Source of the DNA: UBA11704 sp964491805
GTDB taxonomy: Bacteria > Patescibacteriota > Minisyncoccia > Phycocordibacterales > UBA5272
DNA length: 64,000 bases
Assembly: GCA_964491805.1 (NCBI GenBank)
Contig: CAZBGU010000001.1
Location: 103,232 to 167,231, forward strand
Direction of reading: 5' to 3'
Shown here: positions 41,563-50,438 of the stretch, in pieces
Layout: the number at the start of each line of letters is the position of its first letter
Position numbering within the stretch: position 1 is the stretch's first letter
Made by a program: the position numbers and the translations under genes
The notes under the pieces: model-generated
The model's input: only the letters and a program-made list of their open reading frames with translations
Database searches by the model: none
Told to the model about the DNA's origin: nothing

Positions 41563-42414
41563 ATGCAAACAAAAGTAATTAAAGAAAAAATAAAAAGTGT
41601 CGGAAACATCAAGAAGATCACCAAAACAATGGAGATGGTTTCTGCAGCGAAGATGAAGAAAGCTATCGATAACGCACTCCTTCTTCGTCCTTTTCATGAA
41701 GAAGCACAGAATGTGCTTCACGATCTTTCTCTTGATGCACTTTCACGTCATCATCTTCTTGCGCATAATGGTGTAGAAGATGAGGTTGTTATTCTCGTAG
41801 CTTCAAACAAAGGATTGTGTGGAAGTTACAACGTCAATATCTATCGTAAGCTTATCGAGAGCTACGGTGAGGATAAGCGCAAGCATCTTAAAGTTATCGC
41901 TTTTGGCAAGTATGCTGAGAAGGTTGCAAAGAAACTTAGACTTGAGACAATTGCCTCGTTTAATCATCCAATAATTACAGGTGATGATGCGCATGCGACA
42001 TCGACACTTATTGTTGACTGGTACCGTGAGAAGAAAATCGGTACCGTGAAGATGCTCTACACACACTTCACATCTGGAAGTTCGTTTACTCCAACACTCC
42101 TTCAGTTGCTTCCGTTTTCTTCAGAAGGGGAACCACGAAATCACAGCGGTGAACCTCGCTATGCATATGAACCAACCAAGGATGTTGTGCTCACTTCCAT
42201 TATTCCTATGATGCTCCATAATATTATTTATGGTGCAATACTTGAGAGCTATGCATCTGAACATTCTGCTCGTATGTTTGCTATGAAGAGTGCAACCGAT
42301 AATGCAAAGGAACTTCAAGATGATCTTAAGTTGTATTACAACCGAGCTCGTCAGGGTGCGGTAACACAAGAGATTGCGGAGATTACTTCGGGTGCGATGG
42401 CGTTAAGTAACTAG
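41563..42414 (+). CDS. atpG: F-type ATP synthase subunit gamma
   Basis: Gamma is the rotating central shaft. The 283-residue protein starts with the conserved IKEKIKSVGNIKKITKTMEMVSA region. It has the SNKGLCGSYN motif and ends with a long C-terminal helix (MKSATDNAKELQDDLKLYYNRARQGAVTQEI), all diagnostic. It lies 65 bases after atpA. A NUDIX gene, not the beta subunit, follows. Confidence 0.96.
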   Translation: MQTKVIKEKIKSVGNIKKITKTMEMVSAAKMKKAIDNALLLRPFHEEAQNVLHDLSLDALSRHHLLAHNGVEDEVVILVASNKGLCGSYNVNIYRKLIESYGEDKRKHLKVIAFGKYAEKVAKKLRLETIASFNHPIITGDDAHATSTLIVDWYREKKIGTVKMLYTHFTSGSSFTPTLLQLLPFSSEGEPRNHSGEPRYAYEPTKDVVLTSIIPMMLHNIIYGAILESYASEHSARMFAMKSATDNAKELQDDLKLYYNRARQGAVTQEIAEITSGAMALSN

Positions 42415-42451
42415 AATACAGATGACAGACAACAGATCACAGACAAATACT

Positions 42452-43018
42452 ATGAAAAAAATTCCTGACAATGCAAAAAAAGTTTTTGAAGGAACTATTT
42501 TTGATATTTATCAATGGGAACAAATACTTAAGAATGGAACTTCTTCACTGTTTGAGGCGATGAGACGCATTGGGAGCACGAGAGTTCTTCCTGTATATCA
42601 GAATAAACTTGTTTTAATTGAGGAGATAGGATTGGATGGATCTAGAGAAATTTTATCTCCAGGTGGGAGACTTGAGCGTAATGAATTACCACTTGAAGCC
42701 GCTAAAAGAGAGTTGTTCGAAGAGACAGGTTTTGAAACGTCAGACTGGGAACATTTATTTGATAAAGATCTCTGCGATTCAAATAAAATGGAATGGGTCA
42801 CTAGTTACTTTATTGCACGAAACTGTGTTGTGTCTCCAGATGAAAAATCAGACACGGGTGAGAATATCACAGTCAAATTAGTAGAGTTTGAGGAAGTGTT
42901 TAATGCTCTGGATACTATATTCACCACAGATCCTGAATTACAAAAACTTTTCTTAGAAGCAAAACTAGATAAAGACAAAAAAACGAAATTAAAAGACTTA
43001 CTCGGAATCACCACGTAA
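42452..43018 (+). CDS. NUDIX hydrolase, ADP-ribose pyrophosphatase-like, inside the atp cluster
   Basis: The 188-residue protein has a NUDIX box GGRLERNELPLEAAKRELFEETGF (G-x5-E-x7-REL-x-EE-x-G), with the metal-binding glutamates in place. Upstream VFEGTIFDIYQW and RVLPVYQNKLVLIEE resemble ADP-ribose/NDP-sugar pyrophosphatases. It would hydrolyse a nucleoside diphosphate derivative to a monophosphate. ATG 42452 is preferred over a start at 42422 because similarity begins there. It sits between atpG and atpD, an unusual guest in the operon; cotranscription is likely but no functional link is known to me. Confidence 0.85.
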   Translation: MKKIPDNAKKVFEGTIFDIYQWEQILKNGTSSLFEAMRRIGSTRVLPVYQNKLVLIEEIGLDGSREILSPGGRLERNELPLEAAKRELFEETGFETSDWEHLFDKDLCDSNKMEWVTSYFIARNCVVSPDEKSDTGENITVKLVEFEEVFNALDTIFTTDPELQKLFLEAKLDKDKKTKLKDLLGITT

Positions 43019-43084
43019 CCACCGAGCAGTAAGTATTACAAGAATTTACTAACATCTATTATCTAAAATCTAACATCTACCATT

Positions 43085-44470
43085 ATGAAAGGAACAATCA
43101 CACAAATCGTCGGTCCAGTTGTGGACATCACCTTCCCACAGGGTGTGCCAGCACTTAAGAATGCACTTATTATCACACGTGAAGATGGCAGCACACTCAC
43201 CCTTGAAGTTGCTCAGCACTTGGGCTTCAACGATGTTCGTACTGTTGCAATGACCTCAACAGATGGTCTTACTCGTGGAATGGAGGCAGTAGATACAGGT
43301 GCTGCGATTCAGGTGCCTGTTGGAAAGGAGATTCTTGGACGCATGTTTGATGTAACAGGTAACCCTATCGATCAGAAGCCATTTACAAAGACTGCGAAGA
43401 CATATCCAATTCACCGTGCAGCTCCAACATTTGATGAGCAGTCGACAAAGGCAGAAGTGCTCGAGACGGGTATTAAAGTGATTGATCTTATTTGTCCATT
43501 CCTCAAAGGTGGTAAGGTCGGACTCTTCGGTGGTGCTGGTGTTGGTAAGACTGTGGTGATTCAGGAACTCATTCGTAACATTGCGAGTGAGCATGGTGGG
43601 TATTCAATCTTTGCTGGTGTTGGCGAGCGTTCTCGTGAGGGTAATGATCTCTATCGAGAAATGGAAGAGTCTGGTGTGCTTGATAAGACAGTGCTCGTAT
43701 TCGGTCAGATGAACGAGCCGCCAGGAGCACGTGCTCGTGTTGCACTTTCTGCACTTTCAATGGCGGAGTACTTCCGTGATGAAGAAAAGAAAGATCTTCT
43801 CCTTTTCGTAGACAACATCTTCCGCTTCACTCAAGCTGGCTCCGAACTTTCTGCGCTTCTCGGGCGCATGCCTTCTGCTGTGGGATATCAGCCGACACTT
43901 GCAACAGAAATGGGGCAACTTCAGGAACGTGTTACTTCTACTAAGAATGGTTCTATTACTTCTGTTCAGGCGGTATATGTGCCAGCAGACGACCTTACTG
44001 ACCCGGCACCTGCGACGACATTCTCTCACCTCGACTCAACCGTGGTGCTCTCACGCCCACTCTCAGAACTTGGTATTTATCCAGCGGTAGACCCACTTGA
44101 TTCAAGTTCGACAATTCTTCAGCCAGACGTTGTCGGTCAGGAGCACTACGAAGTGGCTCGTGGTGTACAAAAGGTGCTTCAGCGTTACAAAGATCTTCAA
44201 GATATTATTGCGATTCTTGGTATGGATGAACTTTCTGACGATGACAAGAAGACGGTACAACGTGCACGTCGTATTCAGAAGTTCCTCTCTCAACCGTTTT
44301 TCGTGGCCGAGCAATTTACCGGTGCCAAGGGTGTGTATGTAAAGCGTGAAGATACTGTACGTTCATTTAAAGAAATTCTCGAAGGTAAGCATGACCATGT
44401 TCCAGAGTCAGCATTTTACATGCAGGGCTCTATTGATGATGTGGTAGCTAAACATAATAGTACAAAGTAA
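43085..44470 (+). CDS. atpD: F-type ATP synthase subunit beta
   Basis: This is the catalytic subunit of F1. Of 461 residues, GGAGVGKTVVIQELI is the Walker A, and GERSREGNDLYREM carries the catalytic Glu and Arg. LLFVDNIFRFTQAGSELSALLGRMPSAVGYQPTL covers Walker B and the DELSEED-preceding core. The DELSEED-equivalent is MDELSDDD. Complete and typical. Confidence 0.98.
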   Translation: MKGTITQIVGPVVDITFPQGVPALKNALIITREDGSTLTLEVAQHLGFNDVRTVAMTSTDGLTRGMEAVDTGAAIQVPVGKEILGRMFDVTGNPIDQKPFTKTAKTYPIHRAAPTFDEQSTKAEVLETGIKVIDLICPFLKGGKVGLFGGAGVGKTVVIQELIRNIASEHGGYSIFAGVGERSREGNDLYREMEESGVLDKTVLVFGQMNEPPGARARVALSALSMAEYFRDEEKKDLLLFVDNIFRFTQAGSELSALLGRMPSAVGYQPTLATEMGQLQERVTSTKNGSITSVQAVYVPADDLTDPAPATTFSHLDSTVVLSRPLSELGIYPAVDPLDSSSTILQPDVVGQEHYEVARGVQKVLQRYKDLQDIIAILGMDELSDDDKKTVQRARRIQKFLSQPFFVAEQFTGAKGVYVKREDTVRSFKEILEGKHDHVPESAFYMQGSIDDVVAKHNSTK

Positions 44471-44542
44471 TTAGCAGCTTGTTATGAGTGGTTTTAAAAT
44501 ATATTCACTCATAATAGACTACTGATAATCAATATCCATACT

Positions 44543-44971
44543 ATGCTTAAACTAAAAGTAATCACACCAGATAAAGTAATCACCGACGAAGTCGTTGATA
44601 GTGTTAGTCTTCCTACAACAAGTGGTGTTATTACGGTGCTCAATAAACATATCCCACTTGTATCTACGATCAAAGCTGGGGAGATGGTGATACGAAAGGC
44701 GGGGTCTGGTGTCGGATATTCCGTATACAAAGGTCTTGTTAATGTACGTCCGCACAGTAAAGGTATAACTGAAGTGGTTGTTCTGCTAGAACGCGGTGAG
44801 ATGGTAGAGGAACTTGATGTGGAGCGTGCAGAACAGGCGCTTGCACGAGCAAAGGCGATGCTCGAAGAAAAGACAGATGACGAGGATTTTGGTCTTTTTG
44901 AAGGTCTTGTTGAAAAGGAACTCAATCGTGTAAAAATTGCTAGAAAATACAGAAGACATTCTGGACGTTAA
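44543..44971 (+). CDS. atpC: F-type ATP synthase subunit epsilon
   Basis: The 142-residue epsilon subunit completes the cluster. The N-terminal beta-barrel (KLKVITPDKVITDEVVDSVSLPTTSGVITVLNKHIPL) is clear, and a C-terminal two-helix region begins near VERAEQALARAKAMLEEK. It is slightly longer than usual. In other bacteria the helices inhibit ATP hydrolysis. A short hairpin (TACCGC/GCGGTA, 45020-45034) lies downstream without a T run. Confidence 0.93.
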   Translation: MLKLKVITPDKVITDEVVDSVSLPTTSGVITVLNKHIPLVSTIKAGEMVIRKAGSGVGYSVYKGLVNVRPHSKGITEVVVLLERGEMVEELDVERAEQALARAKAMLEEKTDDEDFGLFEGLVEKELNRVKIARKYRRHSGR

Positions 44972-45096
44972 AATCCAGCGTGGTTTACTTTTCCTTGAGG
45001 TAAGTATAGTATTGTAACTTACCGCTCTGCGGTATGTCGTCATGACAAAAAGGTCATATATCTCACCTTATTGAAGAGATTAGCTAGAGGTGCTGT

Positions 45097-45465
45097 ATGT
45101 GCAGCGTTGAACGTAACGTTGAGGATGATGTCAGAATTGCATTCCTCTTACGCAATAGAGGGAATGATCTACGTCTGGTACGAGGTCCAAACCACCGGAG
45201 CGTCATACTCCGAATTCTATCTCCTCGTCAAGGTGACGGTGAGTTGTGGCTATGTCGAGTTGAAATAGGCTATCAAGGGGAACGAATCAAGCTGTGGTGT
45301 TCAATTGATGCCATCGGATTGCCGGATGACTTCGGCACGGAAAGTGAAATCGCTATGACGTGTCGCATGAAGGGCAGCTGTCCGCATACTATGACCTTTA
45401 AGCTGTACGGGTCATGTTCCTTGCTGTCACGGCAGGGCACTGTCAGGTGTGAAATTCAGGCTTGA
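45097..45465 (+). CDS. Hypothetical 122-residue protein, cassette-style gene
   Basis: ATG 45097 follows AGAGG by seven bases. The protein looks all-beta, with alternating hydrophobic stretches (DVRIAFLLRNRGNDLRLVRG, ELWLCRVEIGYQGERIKLWC) and six Cys including a SCPHTMTF segment. No signal peptide or membrane helix is seen, and I recognise no family. GC-richer than flanking genes by eye, single, with a Shine-Dalgarno and followed by a GC hairpin. A second shorter open frame from 45071 overlaps it but has no ribosome-binding site. Confidence 0.5.
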   Translation: MCSVERNVEDDVRIAFLLRNRGNDLRLVRGPNHRSVILRILSPRQGDGELWLCRVEIGYQGERIKLWCSIDAIGLPDDFGTESEIAMTCRMKGSCPHTMTFKLYGSCSLLSRQGTVRCEIQA

Positions 45466-45495
45466 TCGTTGGCCTTGCCAACTTAGAGCATAAGC

Positions 45496-45519
45496 AAAGT
45501 CCGCCGCAAGGCGGACTTT
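45496..45519. terminator. Terminator between convergent genes
   Basis: AAAGTCCGCC (45496-45505) and GGCGGACTTT (45510-45519) form a perfect 10-pair stem with a GCAA loop. It lies 30 bases after the hypothetical gene and abuts the stop of uppP on the other strand, so it can serve both. Confidence 0.75.
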
Positions 45520-45523
45520 CCAA

Positions 45524-46297
45524 TTACTTCCAAAGGATAATTAGCAGGATAACTCCAATAACAATTCTGTACCAGCCAAATATCTCGAAAGAGTGCTTGC
45601 GGATATAACCTAGTGCAAAACGAATTATTGCAAAAGAAACCACAAAAGAAACGATGGTTCCAATGACAATAGGACTGATTGATTCTAAGGACAGTTCGTT
45701 GTGTTTTTTGAGGACTGTGTAGAGTGTAGCTACAAACATGGTAGGGACAGCAAGGAGAAATGAGAATTCTACGAGAACTTTTCGTGACATTTTTTGTAGC
45801 AACCCACCTACAATAACTGCGCCAGATCTTGATGTGCCTGGTATTATCGCTAGAGCCTGAAAGCACCCTAAAGTTAATGCTTGTACGTATGTGATGTCTG
45901 ACGTCGAGTTGTTTTCCTGTGTGTGTTTATTTTTTTTGTAGTTCTTTTCAACAAGGAGAATAATAATTCCACCTACAATAAGCGTGACAGCAACCAGTTG
46001 TGGATTTCCAAGGAGATGTTTTATATATGGGAAGATCATTACTCCAGCTATTCCTGTTGGAATAAAGGCGATACCTAATTTTTTTAACATATCAATCTTG
46101 AATAGTTTTTTGTGATATGAAGCAACAACAGCGAGGATCGCTCCAAGTTGTACGACGATTTCGTATGTTGTGAGCGTAGCAGAATCAATTATATGGAGAA
46201 AATGTGATGTCAGTATCATGTGCCCCGTAGATGAGACAGGAAGAAATTCTGTTAAGCCTTCGATACACCCTAAAATAATTGATTGTACTGTTGTCAT
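45524..46297 (-). CDS. uppP: Undecaprenyl-diphosphatase
   Basis: UppP (BacA) recycles the lipid carrier for wall and glycan synthesis by removing a phosphate from undecaprenyl diphosphate. The 257-residue membrane protein has the two signatures EGLTEFLPVSSTGHM near the N-terminus and PGTSRSGAVIVGGLL in the middle, plus about eight helices. It indicates peptidoglycan or lipid-linked glycan synthesis, consistent with the polymerising GT2 at 23522. Confidence 0.96.
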   Translation of the reverse strand: MTTVQSIILGCIEGLTEFLPVSSTGHMILTSHFLHIIDSATLTTYEIVVQLGAILAVVASYHKKLFKIDMLKKLGIAFIPTGIAGVMIFPYIKHLLGNPQLVAVTLIVGGIIILLVEKNYKKNKHTQENNSTSDITYVQALTLGCFQALAIIPGTSRSGAVIVGGLLQKMSRKVLVEFSFLLAVPTMFVATLYTVLKKHNELSLESISPIVIGTIVSFVVSFAIIRFALGYIRKHSFEIFGWYRIVIGVILLIILWK

Positions 46298-46398
46298 AGT
46301 TCTTTAGTGTAGCATGTGGTACCTAAGATAAAAAAGATAACACTATTTGCATGGCATGTTCATCATACTCTTCTTGTGTGTTATGCTTTTCAATAGCA

Positions 46399-46845
46399 AT
46401 GTCTCAATTATCAAAAAAACTTATTATTTTTGGCGCAGAGTATCTCGTCGTTTTCGATGGTGTCTTATTTTTTATACTTGCATTTCAGAAACCAACAATT
46501 CAGAACACTTTCATCTTTGTGACTACAGGGGCTTTGCTTATTGGAATTTCTTTCCTTGTTGCACATATTTTGAAGATAGTTTTTCATAAGAGTCGACCTC
46601 CAAAAAATCAGGAACTTTTTATTCCTGCTGATATGTATGCTTTTCCATCTGAACACGCAACGAGCCTTGCAGCCTTATCAGTTGTTGTTTTTCGTGACAA
46701 TATAGAGTACGGTCTTATAGTTCTTGGTATTGGTGTTGTGGTGCTCACCTGTCGTGTTCTTGCAAAAGTTCATCGTGTTTCTGATATGGTTGTTGGGGTT
46801 GCATTAGGTACCTGTATTTCACTTAGTATTCTTGTCTTATTGTAG
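46399..46845 (+). CDS. PAP2-family membrane phosphatase
   Basis: From ATG 46399 (TATGCT box upstream) the 148-residue protein has five helices. The three-part PAP2 acid phosphatase motif is KIVFHKSRP, FPSEHATS (PSEH in place of the common PSGH) and RVLAKVHRVSDMVVG. It probably dephosphorylates a lipid phosphate or undecaprenyl diphosphate on the outer face. It stands divergent from uppP, which performs a related reaction. Its 3' end overlaps the convergent EEP gene by nine bases. Confidence 0.85.
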   Translation: MSQLSKKLIIFGAEYLVVFDGVLFFILAFQKPTIQNTFIFVTTGALLIGISFLVAHILKIVFHKSRPPKNQELFIPADMYAFPSEHATSLAALSVVVFRDNIEYGLIVLGIGVVVLTCRVLAKVHRVSDMVVGVALGTCISLSILVLL

Positions 46846-47481
46846 TAGTTTGAATTTGAGAGTCACAGGATAATGGTCAGATGTATGAGTGTTAAGGTGA
46901 GCATTACACGACAGTTCTTCTATATCTCTGTGCCACACATGATCAAGACAGATAGATGTTGGGTGTTTGTATGTAGCTTGAATAAAACCGTGTGAAGTAA
47001 GTTGCTGTTTGATGTGGTCTGTTCGTAGCATATTCCAAGTGTTAAAGTCTCCAGCGATAATACACGGCCCTGATTCTGGTAGTCTGGAAAGCCAATAGTC
47101 AAATGTCTGACTCCAGACTCCATTGGTTACAAAATTGAGTGCATGGCAATTCATGATCGTTATAGTGCTTCCGTCAAGATTGTATGATGTTACGACCATA
47201 CTCTTAAGAGTTGCGAGACCGAGTTCCTTTGAGAGCGATAAGTACCTCTCTTCTTCAAGTGGTTGGTAATGAGAAATTGTAGCGACTCCAGTTTTTTGGT
47301 TTTTAAGTGGAATCGTAAATGTTGGTTGCACAGTCGTGAAGACATCATCATGGACGTGAAGGGAGTCTACCCATTCTTGAAGAAGGAGGAAGTCATTATT
47401 TTTTTCAAGCAGACCGACATATTGTCTACAAAGAGGAAGATGTAGTTTGAAAATATTGTAGGTAGTTAGCGAGTATTCCAT
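46837..47481 (-). CDS. Endonuclease/exonuclease/phosphatase (EEP) family protein
   Basis: The 214-residue protein (start 47481, a TATACT box about 20 bases upstream on the minus strand) shows the EEP pattern. FLLLQEW carries the metal-binding Glu, CIIAGDFNTWN the Asp-Asn pair, DHVWHR and a final SDHYPVTLKF the catalytic Asp-His. Members include DNase I-like nucleases, AP endonucleases and lipid phosphatases. It is shorter than ExoIII and the substrate cannot be told. An open frame runs further upstream to 47586 but lies beyond the box. Confidence 0.8.
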   Translation of the reverse strand: MEYSLTTYNIFKLHLPLCRQYVGLLEKNNDFLLLQEWVDSLHVHDDVFTTVQPTFTIPLKNQKTGVATISHYQPLEEERYLSLSKELGLATLKSMVVTSYNLDGSTITIMNCHALNFVTNGVWSQTFDYWLSRLPESGPCIIAGDFNTWNMLRTDHIKQQLTSHGFIQATYKHPTSICLDHVWHRDIEELSCNAHLNTHTSDHYPVTLKFKLLQ

Positions 47482-47647
47482 ATTGGATGCTTGTAGCAGT
47501 ATATCATTTTTCATACACAATAAGAGGTCGTTGGTCATGGTACAATCTAAGAGATACCAGATGATTAACAACATGTGACAGATCAATGCGATAATTATAC
47601 ATGTATTAGTTTGTACTTATCTTGTTAGTTGTTTGTTTGCAATTCTC

Positions 47648-49924
47648 ATGCGCCTTTCCCACATTACCATTCACGGTTTCAAATCATTTGCTAAAAAAAC
47701 TACTATTGATGTCACACAACAAGTGACAGGTGTTGTTGGGCCTAATGGCTCTGGCAAATCAAACATTGCAGAAGCGATACGTTTCGTCCTTGGTGAACAG
47801 TCCATGAAGACGATGCGCAGCAAGATAGGTGCAGATGTTATCTTCAAGGGTTCAGAGCACCTCAGTGCTATGTCTCGCGCGTCAGTTACTATGGTTATTG
47901 ATAACAAGAAGAAAGATGGTGCAAACTATGACACCTCACACGTTAGTGATTCGCTCGCGCCGTATCTCGTCTATGATGAGCTTATCTTGTCACGTACAAT
48001 CTATGCCGACGGTACAAGTGATTATACGCTTAATGATGCGAAAGTCCGCCTCAAGGATGTTCAAGAACTCCTGTCATTTGCTGGTATTGGCGGTAGCGCA
48101 CACACTATTATTAACCAAGGAGAAGCAGACAGAATTTTACTTGCCTCCCCAAAGGATAGAAAAGAAGCACTTGAGGATGCTCTTGGTCTTCGTGTGTATC
48201 ATATGCGTCTTAATGAAAGCGCGCGTAAACTTGAGAAAGTGAAGATCCATGTACGAGAGGTTGAACTTCTTCGTACTGAGATCAAACCTCATCTCCAACA
48301 TCTTGAGCGCCAGGTAAAAAAGATAGAGTCACAAGAAGAGGAACGTAAAAATCTTCACACGCTTCTTATTGCATATTTTCACAAAGAAGACAGTGAAATG
48401 CAATCACTTCGTGAACGTATTCATGAGCAGGGAACGTCTGACTCATTGTTGCTCGTTACACAGTCTATTGAGAAAGAGCTTACTATTTTACGCGAGCACA
48501 AGAAAGATGAGAGACATGACAAAGATCATGAGATCAGTATAGCTGCACAAAAAGAAAGGCTTCATGCTGAGGAACAGGTACTCATTAAACGAAAGGATCA
48601 GATCATTAAGACACTCGGTCGACTAGAAGGGGAGAAGTCTTTCCTTGAGCGTGAACTTGCAAAGGATAGAGAAGTAACGTCGGCTACTATTCCAATACAA
48701 GAACTTCGTCAGAGTTATACGACGATCACTAACGGTCTCACATCGCTCACACATGCATTATCACTCTCTGATATTGATAAGGCGCGTGTAACAACCGATG
48801 AGGTGAAGAATGCGTCTGATACTTTTTTCCATGCATACACCAATGTCGACACATCCAAAAAAGATTCACTTAAAGATGAGATTGCAATACTCACATCGTC
48901 CATTGGAGAGCACGAGACAACACTCTCGTCTGTTGGAACTGAACTTAACGTACTTCTTGCCTCGCTTAAACAGCTAGATTCACTGGTAGAAGTAAAGCGC
49001 ACATCTCGTCACGAAGAGGAAAAGAAAGTCATGCTTCTTGAGAGCAAGCTTCGTGAGTTGCAGAGTATTATCTCTCTCAGACGACAAGAAGAAAGCGAGC
49101 TTGCACTTCGTACTGAACACTACCAGGCACTCCTCCAAGAAGGTGTGATGATTGTTGGTCGTATACTCCTTGATTACAAAACTGCAAAACCTGACGCAAA
49201 ATATCGCGACACCAAAAAGCAGGATCTTATGCGTGCGATCGAACGATCAAAGCTTCGTATCGAGGAGGCTGGTGTACCGAACAAGGATGAAGTGATTGCA
49301 GAGTATAAAACAACGAAAGAGCGTGATGAATATCTTACGAAGGAACTTATGGATATCAAGCAAAGTGAAGAGAAGTTGCTTGTACTTATCGACGAACTCA
49401 CTATTACACTTTCGGATAAATTTTCACACGGTGTTGAAGAGGTGTCAAAAGTTTTTAGCACATTCTTTAGTGAGGTGTTTGTGGGTGGTAAGGCTAAGCT
49501 TGCTATAGTAAAAAGTGTTAAGGTCGGCGAAGAAGGTGATGAGACAGAAGAGCGAGGGATTGATCTTGATGTCAGTCTTCCGAATAAGAGAGTTAAAGAG
49601 ATTAGTATGTTTTCAGGAGGTGAGCGCGCTCTCGTTTCTATCGCGCTTCTCTTTGCAATGAGTACTATTACTCCACCACCATTTATGGTGCTCGATGAGA
49701 CTGACGCGCCTCTTGATGAGTCTAATGCTCGTAAATATGGCAGCATGCTCAAACGTCTCTCAGAGAATAGTAAACTTCTCGTTATTACGCATAATCGTGA
49801 GACTATGAACCATTGCGACATGCTCTATGGAGTGACAATTGGGGTAGATGGTGGAAGTAAGTTACTTTCGATTAATTTTAAAGAAGCAGAGAAAATAGTT
49901 GAGAAGAGTCCGGGAGATCGATAG
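47648..49924 (+). CDS. smc: Short SMC-type ATPase without an evident hinge
   Basis: SMC proteins organise and segregate chromosomes. The N-terminal head matches well: LSHITIHGFKSFAKKT and Walker A VGPNGSGKSN (residues 31-38). The C-terminal head has the FSGGERALVSIALL signature near 655 and a MVLDETDAPLDESN Walker B. At 758 residues it is about 400 shorter than ordinary bacterial SMC (about 1150-1200). The coiled-coil arms are short, and the middle (about residues 340-400) lacks the globular Gly-rich hinge signature. Dimerisation must differ or be absent. No ScpA or ScpB gene is adjacent. RecF/RecN or Rad50 relationships are less likely because the heads are SMC-like. Confidence 0.87.
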   Translation: MRLSHITIHGFKSFAKKTTIDVTQQVTGVVGPNGSGKSNIAEAIRFVLGEQSMKTMRSKIGADVIFKGSEHLSAMSRASVTMVIDNKKKDGANYDTSHVSDSLAPYLVYDELILSRTIYADGTSDYTLNDAKVRLKDVQELLSFAGIGGSAHTIINQGEADRILLASPKDRKEALEDALGLRVYHMRLNESARKLEKVKIHVREVELLRTEIKPHLQHLERQVKKIESQEEERKNLHTLLIAYFHKEDSEMQSLRERIHEQGTSDSLLLVTQSIEKELTILREHKKDERHDKDHEISIAAQKERLHAEEQVLIKRKDQIIKTLGRLEGEKSFLERELAKDREVTSATIPIQELRQSYTTITNGLTSLTHALSLSDIDKARVTTDEVKNASDTFFHAYTNVDTSKKDSLKDEIAILTSSIGEHETTLSSVGTELNVLLASLKQLDSLVEVKRTSRHEEEKKVMLLESKLRELQSIISLRRQEESELALRTEHYQALLQEGVMIVGRILLDYKTAKPDAKYRDTKKQDLMRAIERSKLRIEEAGVPNKDEVIAEYKTTKERDEYLTKELMDIKQSEEKLLVLIDELTITLSDKFSHGVEEVSKVFSTFFSEVFVGGKAKLAIVKSVKVGEEGDETEERGIDLDVSLPNKRVKEISMFSGGERALVSIALLFAMSTITPPPFMVLDETDAPLDESNARKYGSMLKRLSENSKLLVITHNRETMNHCDMLYGVTIGVDGGSKLLSINFKEAEKIVEKSPGDR

Positions 49925-50013
49925 TGGTTGCTTAGTTGAAAAATACTGTTGCTGGTAAAGTATAAGCATTTTCGGTCTGAAATGTGATTTTAAGTTCAGC
50001 TAATAAAGCAATG

Positions 50014-50044
50014 TGGGCCCTGTCGCATTACACGACAGGACCCA
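50014..50044 (-). terminator. Strand-specific hairpin after a small minus-strand gene
   Basis: The arms 50015-50025 and 50033-50043 pair along 11 bases. The single non-Watson-Crick position is a G-U pair in minus-strand RNA but a C-A mismatch in plus-strand RNA, so the structure favours the minus-strand gene ending at 50061. Confidence 0.55.
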
Positions 50045-50060
50045 AGAGGTGCGCAACACC

Positions 50061-50294
50061 TCATTCTTCTTCGGCGTCTCCCCAGGAGCAGAAACCGAAT
50101 GCACCGTGGTCTTGGAGACGTTGTATGAGGTTGCCGCCTCCGTCAAGAACAAGGAAAGGTTTCCCTTGCAGGTCTGGATGTTTCGCTTCTTGACCTATGT
50201 TTCCACGGCCGGTGACCGTTGCTCCATTTGCCAGTGCCATGTCTGCCGCCTCCGCTTGTTGTTCGTTTGTCTCAAAGAATACAATGCACCACAT
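50061..50294 (-). CDS. Hypothetical 77-residue protein, cassette-style gene
   Basis: ATG 50294 follows AGGAGAG by four bases, a strong ribosome-binding site. The protein is acidic, with FFETNEQQAEAADMALANGATVTG and FLVLDGGGNLIQRLQDHGAFGF segments suggesting a small alpha/beta fold. No family is recognised. An open frame on the plus strand (50013-50312) covers the same DNA but has no start signals. The rest of this 510-base gap between smc and xfp holds only the hairpin and the xfp promoter. Confidence 0.5.
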   Translation of the reverse strand: MWCIVFFETNEQQAEAADMALANGATVTGRGNIGQEAKHPDLQGKPFLVLDGGGNLIQRLQDHGAFGFCSWGDAEEE

Positions 50295-50390
50295 GGTGCT
50301 CTCCTATTGTGAAGACATTGTGTATCCTATCATGATATATATAAATTGAAAATATATAAGTTATACCCTCACTAAAAACTAAGTTAGAGG

Positions 50391-50396
50391 TATACT
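50391..50396 (+). promoter_or_regulatory. -10 box of the phosphoketolase operon
   Basis: TATACT lies 42 bases before ATG 50439, a longer leader than usual here. The leader contains a tiny ATG-AGC-AAG-TGA frame at 50411-50422, 14 bases after the box. Confidence 0.5.
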
Positions 50397-50438
50397 ACAA
50401 GTATTATTAAATGAGCAAGTGACATCATCATTTTTTGT

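Noticed and set aside
50013..50312. Plus-strand protein between smc and xfp
   Set aside because: It has no promoter or ribosome-binding site. The opposite strand has a strong SD and a hairpin that pairs fully only in minus-strand RNA.
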